A DNA stretch of 64,000 bases from Sipunculus nudus (taxonomy: Eukaryota; Annelida; Sipuncula; Golfingiida; Sipunculidae), in NCBI GenBank assembly GCA_026874595.1, contig CM049306.1:44518019-44582018 (forward strand). Reading direction: 5' to 3'. Within the stretch, counting starts at the first letter, position 1. Each line of letters begins with the position of its first letter. Below, piece after piece: positions 10,678-21,353 of the stretch. The notes beneath the pieces are model-generated. The model searched no databases and was not told where the DNA came from. It was given only the letters and a program-made list of their open reading frames with translations. The translations under genes and the position numbers were made by a program.

Positions 10678-10755
10678 GTTTATATGCATGGAGCTAGAGC
10701 GCGCGAACCCAGAAGCCGTAACATGCAGTATGACGACCGCTTCATCGAGTTTTTT
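10678..10755 (+). CDS. Candidate exon, possible alternative 3' exon of AASS
   Basis: A 78-nt segment of higher GC lies between a good acceptor (GCTGGTTCCAG) and a consensus donor (GTAAGT). It is open in two frames. In the frame that continues AASS phase 2 from 8317 it reads FICMELERANPEAVTCSMTT and ASSSF; in phase 0 it reads VYMHGARAREPRSRNMQYDD and RFIEFF. The length is a multiple of three, so phase 2 is passed on to the open frame of the exon at 10915. I do not recognise the family. It could belong to AASS as an alternative tail or to a separate gene. Confidence 0.35.
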
Positions 10756-10914
10756 GTAAGTTTTGTCTTGCCATTGGGACTGTAGCGGAGATCAATCCAT
10801 GGGTCTTTAAAAAGCTCCAAATTTAAACGACTCACCTGGCGCTGTAAGGGTCAAGTATTTATATTTGCTCCTAAGTTGCGTAAAATAAAACGTGATTCCA
10901 TCTACCAATTACAG

Positions 10915-11083
10915 ACTCAACTCAGTGCATGCCTGCTCTTATTACGTCAGGGAGCCCTACGTTAGTTATATAATTTGCCGCGAGGTGACGGTACCTGTCC
11001 TAAGCGTACCTGACACGGCGAATGCAATTTTGATGGCTCAGTCAGCAGGAGAAATTATACAACTGCATCCACTGGTCCAGTGA
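10915..11083 (+). CDS. Candidate terminal exon, possible alternative end of AASS
   Basis: After the acceptor ACCAATTACAG the phase-2 frame stays open for 56 codons to TGA at 11081-11083: LNSVHACSYYVREPYVSYII, CREVTVPVLSVPDTANAILM, AQSAGEIIQLHPLVQ. The other two frames stop early, and GC content is above the surroundings, which supports coding. Phase 2 matches both the candidate exon at 10678 and the AASS donor at 8317. No family is recognised, and no clear AATAAA follows within 300 bases. Confidence 0.35.
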
Positions 11084-13790
11084 CTCCAAAAGCTACAGAT
11101 GCCTCTGAACAGATGACTTGGTGAAAGACAATCTCTCTACGATCACTTGTGTTCTGTGCATTTTTAAGAGTTTCCATTGGTGTTATTGACTTTTTTTTGT
11201 GGACTGTGAACATAGACTTATTGACTTTATGTTTTTTTTTTATTGTGAAAAGTTCTTTTAGGCAAAAAGTGGGTGATTTTATGACATATTTTTATATGAG
11301 GAAGTTTAAGTGATAAGTAAAACAGCTCTTTTGTCTCCATCAGAACGCAAAGCGTTCATCCCCGTGTGTGTGTGTGTGTGTGTGGGTGTGTGTTTGTTCC
11401 CAACATAATTCATGCAGTAATGAACGGAATATCATGGAATTTTCAGGGCAATTCGGTAATTGGCCAACAAGGGATCTATAGAACTTGGTGTGAATCCGGC
11501 CTGTGATCCGGATCCAGGAACACCATCAAGGAATATTCCCAAATGTACAGTTACTGATGCACGAATAGACCTAGGAATAATGGCTGAATAGATGAATGCA
11601 AGCACGGATATAAGTGGATTGCGGAGGCTTGCATGCCTTTGAATGCAGATTTCTAGTTTTTGGACGTTTCCTTGGAACAAAAAAAAAAACAAAAACAAAA
11701 AAAACATGCAGAGTATTAGCATCCTTGTAATCGGCGTATAAACATGCAAATCTGAAATGTTCGATAGTCGGGCAACGTGCGCTGTGTTTGGTTATGGCTT
11801 TTCTATTTTGTCTCCTTTTTTACAATGAGATCTCGATATGTGAAAGTGATACAGGATAGGGCTAGTTATGAGAAAGACCGTCAGATGGCGCCAGAAAAAC
11901 CAACTTTCTCGGTTTATCTTCACGGCTTAAAGAAAGTCACAAAAAGGTCATATCTGATGCTTTAATTATCAAAAATAGTAGGTGAATGTCACACATCTCC
12001 CACAATGAAATATATACCGAGCTCGGCTTTCTGCGTCTGAAACGAAGTAACCGTCCAGGTGTACGTGAACAATAAGCTTGTTCCTTATATTAACGTCCAT
12101 AGGTTATGATACATCATGGAAGGTTTGCTTCTTGATACACCCCCCCCCCCCCGAAATGAAAATCTTATATTTTTTTCAGGGTAAAACTGATTTTCAGGGC
12201 AGATTCTTGAGCCAACCTCGACCCAGTGTCGCACATTATTTTCTGTCCTGAAAAATCATATTTTTTTCAGGGCAAATCCAAGAATCATCCTCCACCCAGC
12301 TTGTGCCTTGCTTCCTTTACTGTCCACTGCTGTTATAAAAAAAACTTTAAATCTCTCTCATCAGGAATAATATCTAAATTAATAGACCGCATGCATTTGA
12401 ACACCTGTGCGTGGGTGGAACCGAGTGGTTAATGACTTCTGGAAAAGTAGGAAATGTCCGGAAGTAGCTATAGCAGGACGAAACCAGTAGAAAAGAAATT
12501 TACACAGTTAAGGCCACAAAAAAAGGTATGATTCTCATGAAGGCACTTTTTTTTCAGAAATCAGAAAACCTTTTCTGTATATTTTGATAAAAATGTCCTA
12601 TGGTCAGGGAAAAGCATGGAAATAACAATTTTTTTTGCTAAACAGGTAAAAGAACTACATAAATTGTATCATTTATCTTCTTGAAAGATAAAAATCAAAA
12701 TAATTTTTTTTTATGCGGGGGGGGGGGGGGGGGGGGTGGGAGGGGTTAAAATTGACGCGGATGGTGCCTGGGATCCATACCTTTTATGTTTTTTTTTGGC
12801 CTAACTATGCATTTTTAAAGCTACAGCCTACAAATTTCTAATTCACAGTATACACATGATGGCTCCTGGGCTATTTTCATACTTAAAATTAAGTCAGCAT
12901 TTTGTCAACAATTAATGAAAGTTATGAGTTTTCATGTAATAACGACAACGCAAATGTCAGCCAAATTTAAACAATTGTTAAAACTCTTTATTTTTTCTTG
13001 TGAACCCCGTGATCATCAAATTCAGCATATAGATTGATATCAGAGCTAGTTAATAATTTGATGGTTTTTCATATTTTTATTTAAATCGACTTTTATTGAT
13101 TTAAATCAACTATTTACAAATCAACAGCTTTGGTAATGCAAATATTAGAAGAAAGTTATAAATTATATATTAGCATAAAATGGAAAGTTTATGTTATTTA
13201 AACGTGACCATTGGCAAATTTAATTTTTGACAGACTATTTAGATGGTATAAGGTTATAACATGCCGGTCAACCTTTCATTTCAAGGCCCAATAGCAAACA
13301 ACATTTAATTGAAATAATAAAAATCCCGTTAATACAGTGTTTGAATTAAGCTTCATTCTTTTCTACTGTTTATTTACTTTGCATAAATGTTTTGTTAATG
13401 TTTATGTAAATCCCCTGCAATATAATGTTCACCAGTGCTGTGTTTTATGCTGTCTAATAGTATCTGTTAAAATAATTTAGCAGATTTTCATTCTATTTTA
13501 TCAGTTTATTTACATAATAATTCCACTCTGTTTTTGGTGACCAAACAAATGTCCATATTAATGAATAATAGATGTTTACTTTGAGCATTATGTTAGAATA
13601 TATGTATCATGGTCAATGGAAATATGACGCTTAGAACAAAGCATATTATCTTCATACTAGTATTTTACACGGTACACATACAGAGTAAACTGTTATCTGA
13701 TGATTTTTAAATTTTGTGAACAACATATGTAACAAATGCCCATTAACTTTTAATATATTTTTATGATGTTTATGACATTTGTTTGGTGTT
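11084..13790 (+). other. Unassigned AT-rich region with simple repeats
   Basis: Holds a GT microsatellite (11365-11392) inside an unclassified dispersed repeat (about 11340-11760), a C run near 12139, a G run (12717-12736) and long AT-rich stretches (12800-13770). Two fragments with the TTTTTTTCAGGG(C/T)AAA landmark at 12170 and 12250 look like one repeat family. No gene is supported. Confidence 0.5.
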
Positions 13791-14739
13791 GCAACCACAT
13801 ACACATACATACGCGGCGAAACCGGGGTTCGCGCCTCCAAACGAGTTATTGCTTGTTGGTCAGTCACGTGTGTCTGTTTTTGGGTGTGTTTGTTTGTGTG
13901 TGTGTGTGTTTGTTTGACAGTACTCTCCTTGCCACAATTTTGTAGCAATCGATCTGAAACTTACAGGTTTGATTGAGAGTCAAATGTCCTGGTAGCCTTT
14001 TAATTTTAGTTAACATAGGTCAAAGGTCAAGGTCAAGGTAATAAAAAAAAATTCTAAATTTTATTTTCATCATAACTTTGTCAATATTGGCCCTATCTTC
14101 ACGATCTAAGGCTCATTTTCTTACTCTGTCTTTTCTTCATAATTTGGTCAAGTTATCTTGTCTCAGCCTTGTGTCATTTTGTCAGTATGTCTGTCTGTTT
14201 GTCAGTTGTTCTCAGTTTTGCCTGCTTGCTGGTTCTTGCGTCTTACATGTAGAATTCTTTAGGCCACATTTTTGCAGGAATCCTTTTGAAACTGAAACAT
14301 CTTATGTCATACACTAATATCTCGAAGCTGATTTTTAATATTCGGGATATAGTCGCTAGGGGGCACTGCACTCGAAACACCACAACACTTCATTTTTGGG
14401 CCATATCTCCGAAACTATTAAATTTTATTTCATAAACTATAGCTTATTTTCTTCCTCTGGGTCTCCTTCATAACTTGGTCTAGTCATGTGGTCTTAGCTC
14501 TGTGTCACTTTATCAGCATGTCTGTCACTTCAAAACACTTCAAAATGTTATTCAAATGAAAGACACAGAAAACAACAAGTGAAAACACAGACACAGTCAT
14601 TGCTTGCCGGAAATCTTCGATTTCGGCAAGCATGTTCGTCAGTTGCGTATGTCTGTTTGTCTCTTTGTCTGTTTGTTGCTTGCCGGAAATCTTCGATTTC
14701 CGCAAGCATGTTCGTCAGTTGCGTATGTCTGTTTGTCTG

Positions 14740-14786
14740 TTTGTCTGTTTGTTTGTTTGTTTGTTTGTTTGTTTGTTTGTTTGTCA
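14740..14786 (+). repeat. (GTTT)n microsatellite
   Basis: GTTT/GTCT tetranucleotide repeat directly after the family-2 5' hairpins, followed by the CACGACTCTCCAGGTCAC segment that is duplicated at 16938. Confidence 0.9.
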
Positions 14787-15121
14787 CGACTCTCCAGGTC
14801 ACATTTTTGCATCAATCAACTTGAAACTTACAGGCTTGATTGACAAACCAATTTCTAGGTGCCCTATTGTTTTTGGTCAACATTGCTCCAAGGTGAAGGG
14901 TCAAGGTCACGACAAGTATGGTTAACGGTTTTTGCACTATAACTTGGCCATAAATAGGCGTATCCACTTCTGCAATAGCTCATTTTTTTCGTCATCACCT
15001 GGCCTTTCTTTTGACATGCAGCTTACTTAAATTGGCCGTTACCATGGTTACATTTTTTGGGCAAAAATCATGGAAATTTGAAATAACACGACCATTTTTT
15101 GTAACTTTGTCAGTTTTTAAG

Positions 15122-16690
15122 CTAGGCAGATCTAGTTTTCGGCATTTTGTTCCACATGACCAGCTTGACACGACAGAACTGAAAGTCACGCCAAATCTCG
15201 CGCCATATCTCGTCAAACAAGAAAAAACGAGACTTCGCGGAAATGCTCATAACTCGGCGACTTTTACAGCTGGACAGGTCTAGTTTTCGGCATTTCGTTC
15301 CACCAATCAAGCTTGACACGACAGAGCTGTAAGACAGGCCAAATCTCGCACCGTATCTCGTCAAACGAGAAAACACGGGATTTCACGGAAATGCTTATAA
15401 CTGGGCCAGTTTTACAGCTAGACACGTCTGGTTTTCGGCATTTAGTTCCACTAGACCAGCTTGACACAACAGATATGCAAGTGCCGTTACCATGGTTACA
15501 TTTTTTGGGCAAAAATCATGGAAATTGGAAATAACACGACCATTTTTTGTAACTTTGTCAGTTTTTAAGCTAGGCAGATCTAGTTTTCGGCATTTTGTTC
15601 CACATGACCAGCTTGACACGACAGAACTGAAAGTCACGCCAAATCTCGCGCCATATCTCGTCAAACGAGAAAAAACGAGACTTCGCGGAAATGCTTATAA
15701 CTCGGCGACTTTTACAGCTAGACAGGTCTGGTTATCGGCATTTCGTTCCACCAAACAAGCTTGACACGACAGAGCTGCAAGACAGGCCAAATCTCGCACC
15801 GTATCTCGTCAAACGAGAAAACACGGGATTTCACGGAAATGCTTATAACTGGGCCAGTTTTACAGCTAGACACGTCTGGTTTTCGGCATTTAGTTCCACT
15901 AGACCAGCTTGACACGACAGATATGCAAGTCTGGCAAAATCTCGCGCCATATCTCGTCAAACGAGAAAACACGAAATTTCACGGAAATGCTTATAACTCG
16001 GCCAGTTTTACAGCTAGACACGTCTGGTTTCCGGCATTTCCTTCCACAAGACCAGCTTGACACGATAGATGTACAAGTCAGGCCAAATCTCGCACCTTAT
16101 CTCGTCAAACGAGAAAACACGAGATTTCACGGAAATGCTTATAACTCGGCGAGTTTTACAGCTGGACAGGTCTAGTTTTCGGCATTTTGTTTCACATGTC
16201 CTGCTGGAAATGACAGAACTGAAAGTCAGGCCGAATGTCGCACCGTATCTCGTCAAACGAGAAAACATGAGATTTCACGGCATTGGTTATAACTCGGCGA
16301 GTGTTACAGATAGACACGTCTGGTTTTCGGCATTTTGTTCCACTAGACCAGCTTGACACGACAGACATGCATGTCAGGAAAAATCTCGCACCGTATCCCG
16401 TCAAACGAGAAAACACGAGATTTCACGGAACTGCAGCTAGACAGGTCTAGTTTTCGGCATTTAGTTCCACATGACCCGCTTGACATGACAGAACTCCAAG
16501 TCAGGCACAAGCTCGCACCATTTCCCGTCAAACGAGAAAACACGAGATTTCATGCAAATGCTTATAACTCAGCGGCTTTTATAGCTAGACAGGTCTAGTT
16601 TTCGGCATTTCATATCATTTGGCCAGCTTGACATGACAAACCTGAAAACGTGTCACTGCTTCTTGTCAAACGAGATTAACGGGATTTCAT
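15122..16690 (+). repeat. 148-bp satellite array, block 1
   Basis: About ten tandem monomers, with some truncated and one interrupted by a copy of the leader (15484-15560). Landmarks are CAGCTAGACAGGTCTAGTTT, TTCGGCATTT, GACCAGCTTGACACGACAGA, CAAATCTCGC, ATCTCGTCAAACGAGAAAAC and ACGGAAATGCTTATAACTCG. The period is 148 bp, measured from GCTTGACAC at 15312 and 15460, and 15760 and 15908. Each monomer contains the inverted repeat TCTCGT-CAA-ACGAGA. Open frames across the array arise because 148-bp repeats happen to lack stops in some frames. Confidence 0.93.
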
Positions 16691-16888
16691 GAAAAAAATT
16701 TGAACTTGGTCCCTTTTACACTAGAAAGATATGCAGCTGTTAAAGGTCAGCATGCATAAATAAACATATTATCCGTTTCTGCTGCCCCCACAATGTTGCT
16801 CATTCATATGACTGTTTCTACATGCACTCTTTGTCTATCTGTCTCTATCATTTCCATTTCCGGCAAGCGCGTGACCTCTGGTCATCTT

Positions 16889-16940
16889 GTTTGTTTGTTT
16901 GTTTGTTTGTTTGATTGTTTGTTTGTTTGTTTGTTTGTCA
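16889..16940 (+). repeat. (GTTT)n microsatellite, second copy
   Basis: A second GTTT tract at the start of the duplicated segment; it abuts the family-2 3' end at 16892. Confidence 0.85.
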
Positions 16941-17270
16941 CGACTCTCCAGGTCACACTTTTGCATCAATCAACTTGAAACTTACAGGCTTGATTGACAA
17001 ACCGATTTCTAGGTGCCCTATTGTTTTTGGTCAACATTGCTCCAAGGTCAAGGGTCAAGGTCACGACAGGTATGGTTAACGGTTTTTGCACTATAACTTC
17101 GCCATAAATAGGCGTATCCACTTCTGCAATAGCTCATTTTTTTCGTTAGCACCTGGCCTTTCTTTTGACATGTAGCTTACTTAAATTTGCCGTTACCATG
17201 GTTACATTTTTTGGGCAAAAATCATGGAAATTGGAAATAACACGACCAATTTTTGTAACTTTGTCAGTTT

Positions 17271-18305
17271 TTAAGCTAGGAAGATCTAGTTTTCGGCATT
17301 TTGTTCCACATGACCAGCTTGATACGACAGAACTAAAAGTCACGCCAAATCTCGCGCCATATCTCGTCAAACGAGAAAAAACGAGACTTCGCGGAAATGC
17401 TTATAACTCGGCGACTTTTACAGCTAGACAGGTCTGGTTTTCGGCATTTCGTTCCACCAAACATGCTTGACACGACAGAGCTGCAAGACAGGCCAAATCT
17501 CGCACCGTATCTCGTCAAACGAGAAAACACGGGATTTCACGGAAATGCTTATAACTGGGCCAGTTTTACAGCTAGACACGTCTGGTTTTCGGCATTTAGT
17601 TCCACTAGACCAGCTTGACACGACAGATATGAAGTCTGGCAAAATCTCGCACCGTATCTCGTCAAACGAGAAAACACGAAATTTCACGGAAATGCTTATA
17701 ACTCGGCCAGTTTTACAGCTAGGCAGATCTAGTTTTCGGCATTTTCTTCTACATGACCAGCTTGACACGACAGAACTGCAAGTCAGGCCAAATCTCGCAC
17801 CCTATTTCGTCAAACGAGAAAAAACGAGATTTCACGGAAATGCTTATAACTCGGCGAGTTTTACAGCTAGACAGGTCTAGTTTTCGGCATTTTGTTACAC
17901 ATGACCTGCTGGACATGACAGAACTGAAAGTCAGGCCGAATGTCGCACCGTATCTCGTCAAACGAGAAAACATGAGATTTCACGGCATTGGTTATAACTC
18001 GGCGAGTTTTACAGATAGACACGTCTGGTTTTCGGCATTTTGTTCCACTAGACCAGCTTGACACGACAGACATGCAGGTCAGGCAAAATCTCGCACCGTA
18101 TCCCAACAAACGAGAAAACACGAGATTTCACGGAACTGCAGCTAGACAGGTCTAGTTTTCGGCATTTAGTTCCACGTGACCCGCTTGACATGACAGAACT
18201 GCAAGTCAGGCACAATCTCGCACCGTATCTGGTCACACGAGAAAACTCGAGATTTCAGGGAAATGCTGATAACTCGGCGAGTTTTACAGCTAGACAGGTC
18301 TAGTT
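17271..18305 (+). repeat. 148-bp satellite array, block 2
   Basis: Seven or so monomers of the same satellite, near-identical to block 1 and in the same order of variants, preceded by the same leader (CACGACTCTCCAGGTCAC to AAGCTAGG). This shows duplication of leader plus array as one unit of about 2.1 kb. Confidence 0.92.
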
Positions 18306-19150
18306 TGTTTGTCAGTACTCTCCTGGGCACAATTTTTCCAGCAATCGCCCTGAAACTTACACAGCTGGTAGAAATTTCCAAATCCTGGAAGCCTATTCTT
18401 TTTGGGCAATATAGGTCAGAGGTCAAGGTCAAGGTCAGCCAAAAACCTTGAAATTCTATTTTCTTCATAACTTTATCAAATTTGGTCTTATCTTCACAAT
18501 CTTAGGCTCATTTTCTTCTTCTTGGTCTTCCCCACAACTTTTGTAAGGCCATCTTTTGTGTCAGATGTGTCACTTAGTCAGTATTTCTGTCTCTTTGTCA
18601 GCTGTCCTCATTTTCGCCTTCTTGCTGGTTCTGTTGTCTTACATATAGCACTACGAAGGCCACAATTTTACAGCAACCGCTTTAAAACTTACAGAGATCA
18701 TGGAAGACCAAACGTTCTGCATGCCTTTTTTGTCAATATCTGCCACAAGTCAACGTCAAGATCATCAAAAAATTTTGAAATTTTATTTTCGTCATAACTT
18801 TGTCAATTTTAATCCTATCTTCACAATCTTAGGCTCATTTTCTTCCGCTTGGTCTTCCCCACAATTTTTGTAAGGCCAACTTTTGTCTCAGATGTGTCAC
18901 TTTGTCAGTATTTCTGTCTCTTTGTCAGCTCTCCTAAATTTTGCCTCTTAGCTGGTCCTTGTCTTAAATAAAACATTCTACAGGCCACAGTTTCGCAGGA
19001 ATCTATTTTAACTGATACATCTGATACATCTTGCACTAATATCTCGAAAAGAATTTTTCATTTTTGGAAAATAGCCGCTAGGGGCTCCTTTTCAGGGTCT
19101 TTATCTTGGTTATGACATGTTCTTGTTATTCTACCAATCTGGGTCAAAGT

Positions 19151-19187
19151 ATTTCCGGCAAGCGCGTGACCTCTGGTCGTCTTGTTT
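19151..19187 (+). mobile_element. Family-2 Helentron-like 3' terminus
   Basis: TTTCCGGCAAGCGCGTGACC then TCTGGTCGTCTTGTTTT, nearly identical to the end at 16892. It probably closes an outer or duplicated element that begins at one of the 5' hairpins near 14602 or 14678. Confidence 0.6.
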
Positions 19188-19189
19188 TT

Positions 19190-20990
19190 TTATGTATGTT
19201 TCCAAGTGTGAGCACCTTGGCTAAAGACCTTAACCTTTTAAATGGGAATCATAATTGGTTTTGTAAAACTTGGTATAATTTGCACTTGTCGCACTCATTT
19301 AATTATTTAAAGGTACAGTTTCGTTACATGACATTTACCAGTGTAAACAATTTTATTTTACATACTAGTGTGGATCGTTGTTCTCATTTAGAAATCAGGG
19401 CAATTTAGAAAATTTTCAGGGTAAAATTCATGGGTAGGGAGTTTGGGGGGGGGGGGGGACTTACTATAAAAGCACAAAAGCTAATCTGAATGGAAACATA
19501 TATAAAAACAGAAACATGTGCACCATGCGTGAAAATTCTGATGACAAAATGCAAGGATCAATTTAAACCAGAATAAGACCGTAAAGAAAATTCATAAATA
19601 ATCAGACCAATGCTTACAGTCTTTAACTGAATTGAATGTAGCTCTGGCAGATCAAATGGTACTATCTGACGGTAGCATAGCGAATTAAATGGTGATACGT
19701 TACAGTGCAGCCATTGATCTTGAAGTATTTACCTTTATTTTATTTTCAGTGAAAGCATCCCCCCCCCCCCCGATATAGAGAAATGTGTTGTTTTAACACG
19801 AAACAATCGTGTTTTCTGGAAAATTCAGTTTTATTATCAGTTTCATGGATTGGGTGACATTTAAACTTCTTCACCATAGCAAAAGTGTCTTATATTTTTA
19901 ATACAACTGCAACATAATGGCAACTGTCAATACATTTTACTTAAGTTATTGTGTATTTTGGTCTAGGAACTTAAGACACGGGTCGTACTCTTCTTAACCG
20001 CCATGACAGGAGCAGTTAGGTCCCGTGTTATAAGGGTTATAGACATTGGGAATTTATACCATTGGCTAATCATAACAGAATTTTGTCTTTAATAAATGAA
20101 ATACCAGTAATATTGATTGGTTTTCTCCATTTTATAGACACAGATCATACTGAGCTTAGAATCCCACCCAAGTGCATTCATGGGGTGGTGCTCTTTTATG
20201 CCCATGAGTAAATTACAGAACTGCATCGATCATCAACCCTTTACACCATTTCATCGGCTCTGGCTATTTGTATTATTGTTGTAGTTTGGTAATTTCATTA
20301 GATGTTTTTCATTCATCATTTATTTATAATATTAAAAATCAATAAAAATATATAAAAAGCTGTTTATACACAAACTTAAGGTCAACCTGTATTGGTTCAA
20401 CCATAGCATTTAAAGGGTTGTCCCTGATCACTCTAGTCCCTTGAATTATTTTTTTTCTGACATTGATTAAAATGAACGTTTGGTTACACATTTGCGCAGT
20501 TCTCGATACCATTAAAATATACTTTTGTACAAAATATAAATAAAAAAACGACCAAAAATAATTTTTTGATATAAGGAACCTATTTTATAGCGAGAAAAAT
20601 AATAAGTGAGATTTTTATGCTAAAGAAAATTATTCTTATGATAAGAATATTTCCTTTATAAGATATTTTTTCATGCTTCGAGAAAAAAAATACCCGACGG
20701 CAAAAAGAAAATTTTGCCTGTGATAAGATAATAAAATATACATATTATTTCGTGAACAATCAAGAAGAAAAAAAACCGTAAAGTTTCTTTTGATAAGAAA
20801 TATTATCAAGAAAAAAATTAGCAGAATTCAGAACATGGTAAAATTTTGTGTATTCTTTAGTTGTGTATGAAGTGTTCTTATATCTATTTGATTACCAGTT
20901 TAAGTATATAAGTGAAAGTAAATTAACATGCTTGTCACTGACACACCTCTGTCGCATGCTTCGTTTAGTAATGTTGTAACTGGTAACATG
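19190..20990 (+). other. Upstream region of sortilin, AT-rich
   Basis: No gene is seen. It holds a G run (19445), a C run (19760), and between 20560 and 20830 a cluster of GATAAG/CTTATC motifs in AT-rich sequence, several arranged as inverted pairs (for example TTCTTATGATAAGAA near 20633). Whether the cluster is regulatory is unknown. Confidence 0.45.
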
Positions 20991-21047
20991 ATATGATCTT
21001 CCTGCTTGGTGATTCATACCTTAGTCACGAGGTGGCGTAGTCAGTCC

Positions 21048-21057
21048 ATCACGTGAC
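21048..21057. promoter_or_regulatory. E-box of CLEAR/TFEB type near the sortilin start
   Basis: ATCACGTGAC lies about 18 bp before the first ATG. The core TCACGTGA is a perfect palindrome and matches the CLEAR consensus GTCACGTGAC at nine of ten positions. In vertebrates this site is bound by MiT/TFE factors that drive lysosomal genes, so it is a sensible control site for a lysosomal sorting receptor. The position within the 5' UTR or promoter is inferred, since the transcription start is not known. Confidence 0.45.
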
Positions 21058-21074
21058 AATGACAACCAGGAAAC

Positions 21075-21353
21075 ATGGTGGATAGTGGACGGGTGAAGAT
21101 GACAGCTCTGTATTTGTTTGCTGTTTTGTTCGTAATTACTCTTGCAAATGCTAATATTTTGCAGCAGGCAGAGTCAAATGTCCATAGGTTCGAAATGACC
21201 CAGGACAAAGAGCTGCCAGTAACACACACGATTAAGAAGCGGTCACTTCGTCATAAACGGGATGCCGGCGCACTAGACGAAAAATGTCAACAACAGAAAC
21301 AATTATTCCACAATTCGCTCAATACCGTTGGTGCAGATAAATTCATGCATAGG
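21075..21353 (+). CDS. SORT1: Sortilin exon 1: signal peptide, propeptide, first Cys
   Basis: The ATG at 21075 has a strong context (AAACATGG). Residues 9-26 are a hydrophobic signal core (MTALYLFAVLFVITLANA) with a likely cut after ANA; a second ATG at 21099 would remove only the eight polar residues before it. Residues 27-62 form a short propeptide ending in KKRSLRHKR, whose RHKR is a furin-type R-X-K-R site, as expected for sortilin, where propeptide release opens the ligand site. The mature start DAGALDEKC holds the first conserved cysteine (residue 71), matching the E-C after the cleavage site in vertebrate sortilin. The propeptide is shorter than in human. The exon ends in phase 0 at GTAGGT. 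Confidence 0.93.

Larger units (their letters stand above)
14600..16892 (+). mobile_element. Helentron-like non-autonomous element, family 2
   Basis: The 5' end has the hairpin GCTTGCCGGAAA-TCTTCGA-TTTCGGCAAGC, present twice in tandem (14602 and 14678). The 3' end at 16850-16892 has TTTCCGGCAAGC, the reverse complement of the 5' GCTTGCCGGAAA, followed by GCGTGACCTCTGGTCA and CTTGTTT. This is the same plan as family 1 (offset inverted repeat, TGACC..GGTCA hairpin, CTTGTT end) with different sequence. A second 3' end of the same family occurs at 19151-19187. The internal satellite array is listed separately. No protein is encoded. Confidence 0.65.
13800..19190 (+). repeat. Repeat-dense block between the two genes
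   Basis: A 5.4 kb block made of GTTT-type simple repeats, AGGTCAAGGTCA strings, duplicated CATAACTTTGTCAA...CTATCTTCACAATCTTAGGC segments (about 14065, 18465, 18790) and two arrays of a 148-bp satellite. Segments 14740-16650 and 16880-18300 are copies of each other, so the block grew by at least one segmental duplication. No genes; the Cys/Phe/Val-rich open frames are translations of (GTTT)n. Confidence 0.8.

Noticed and set aside
10915-11083. Cytokine (IL-17-like) identity for the CSYYVREPYVSYIICREV peptide
   Set aside because: Considered because of the C..YYV pattern, but the family's further cysteines and proline motif are missing.
10678-11083. SDH exons of AASS
   Set aside because: The peptides contain none of the conserved SDH motifs, so these are at most alternative tail exons.
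11432-11749. Minus-strand 105-codon open frame with hydrophobic start
   Set aside because: Lies within an unclassified dispersed repeat beside a GT microsatellite; the hydrophobic run comes from an A/T-rich low-complexity stretch.
14579-14925. Open frames rich in CLFVCLFV, cysteine-rich peptide look
   Set aside because: They are translations of (GTTT)n and flanking repeat sequence; no splice or homology support.
14995-18303. Many overlapping open frames resembling a repeated protein domain
   Set aside because: All derive from the 148-bp satellite, which is not a multiple of three yet gives open frames on both strands; the same peptides recur in shifted frames, as expected of non-coding DNA.
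15122-18305. CRISPR-like array
   Set aside because: Units are 148-bp near-identical monomers without unique spacers, in a eukaryotic intron-rich context; this is a satellite.
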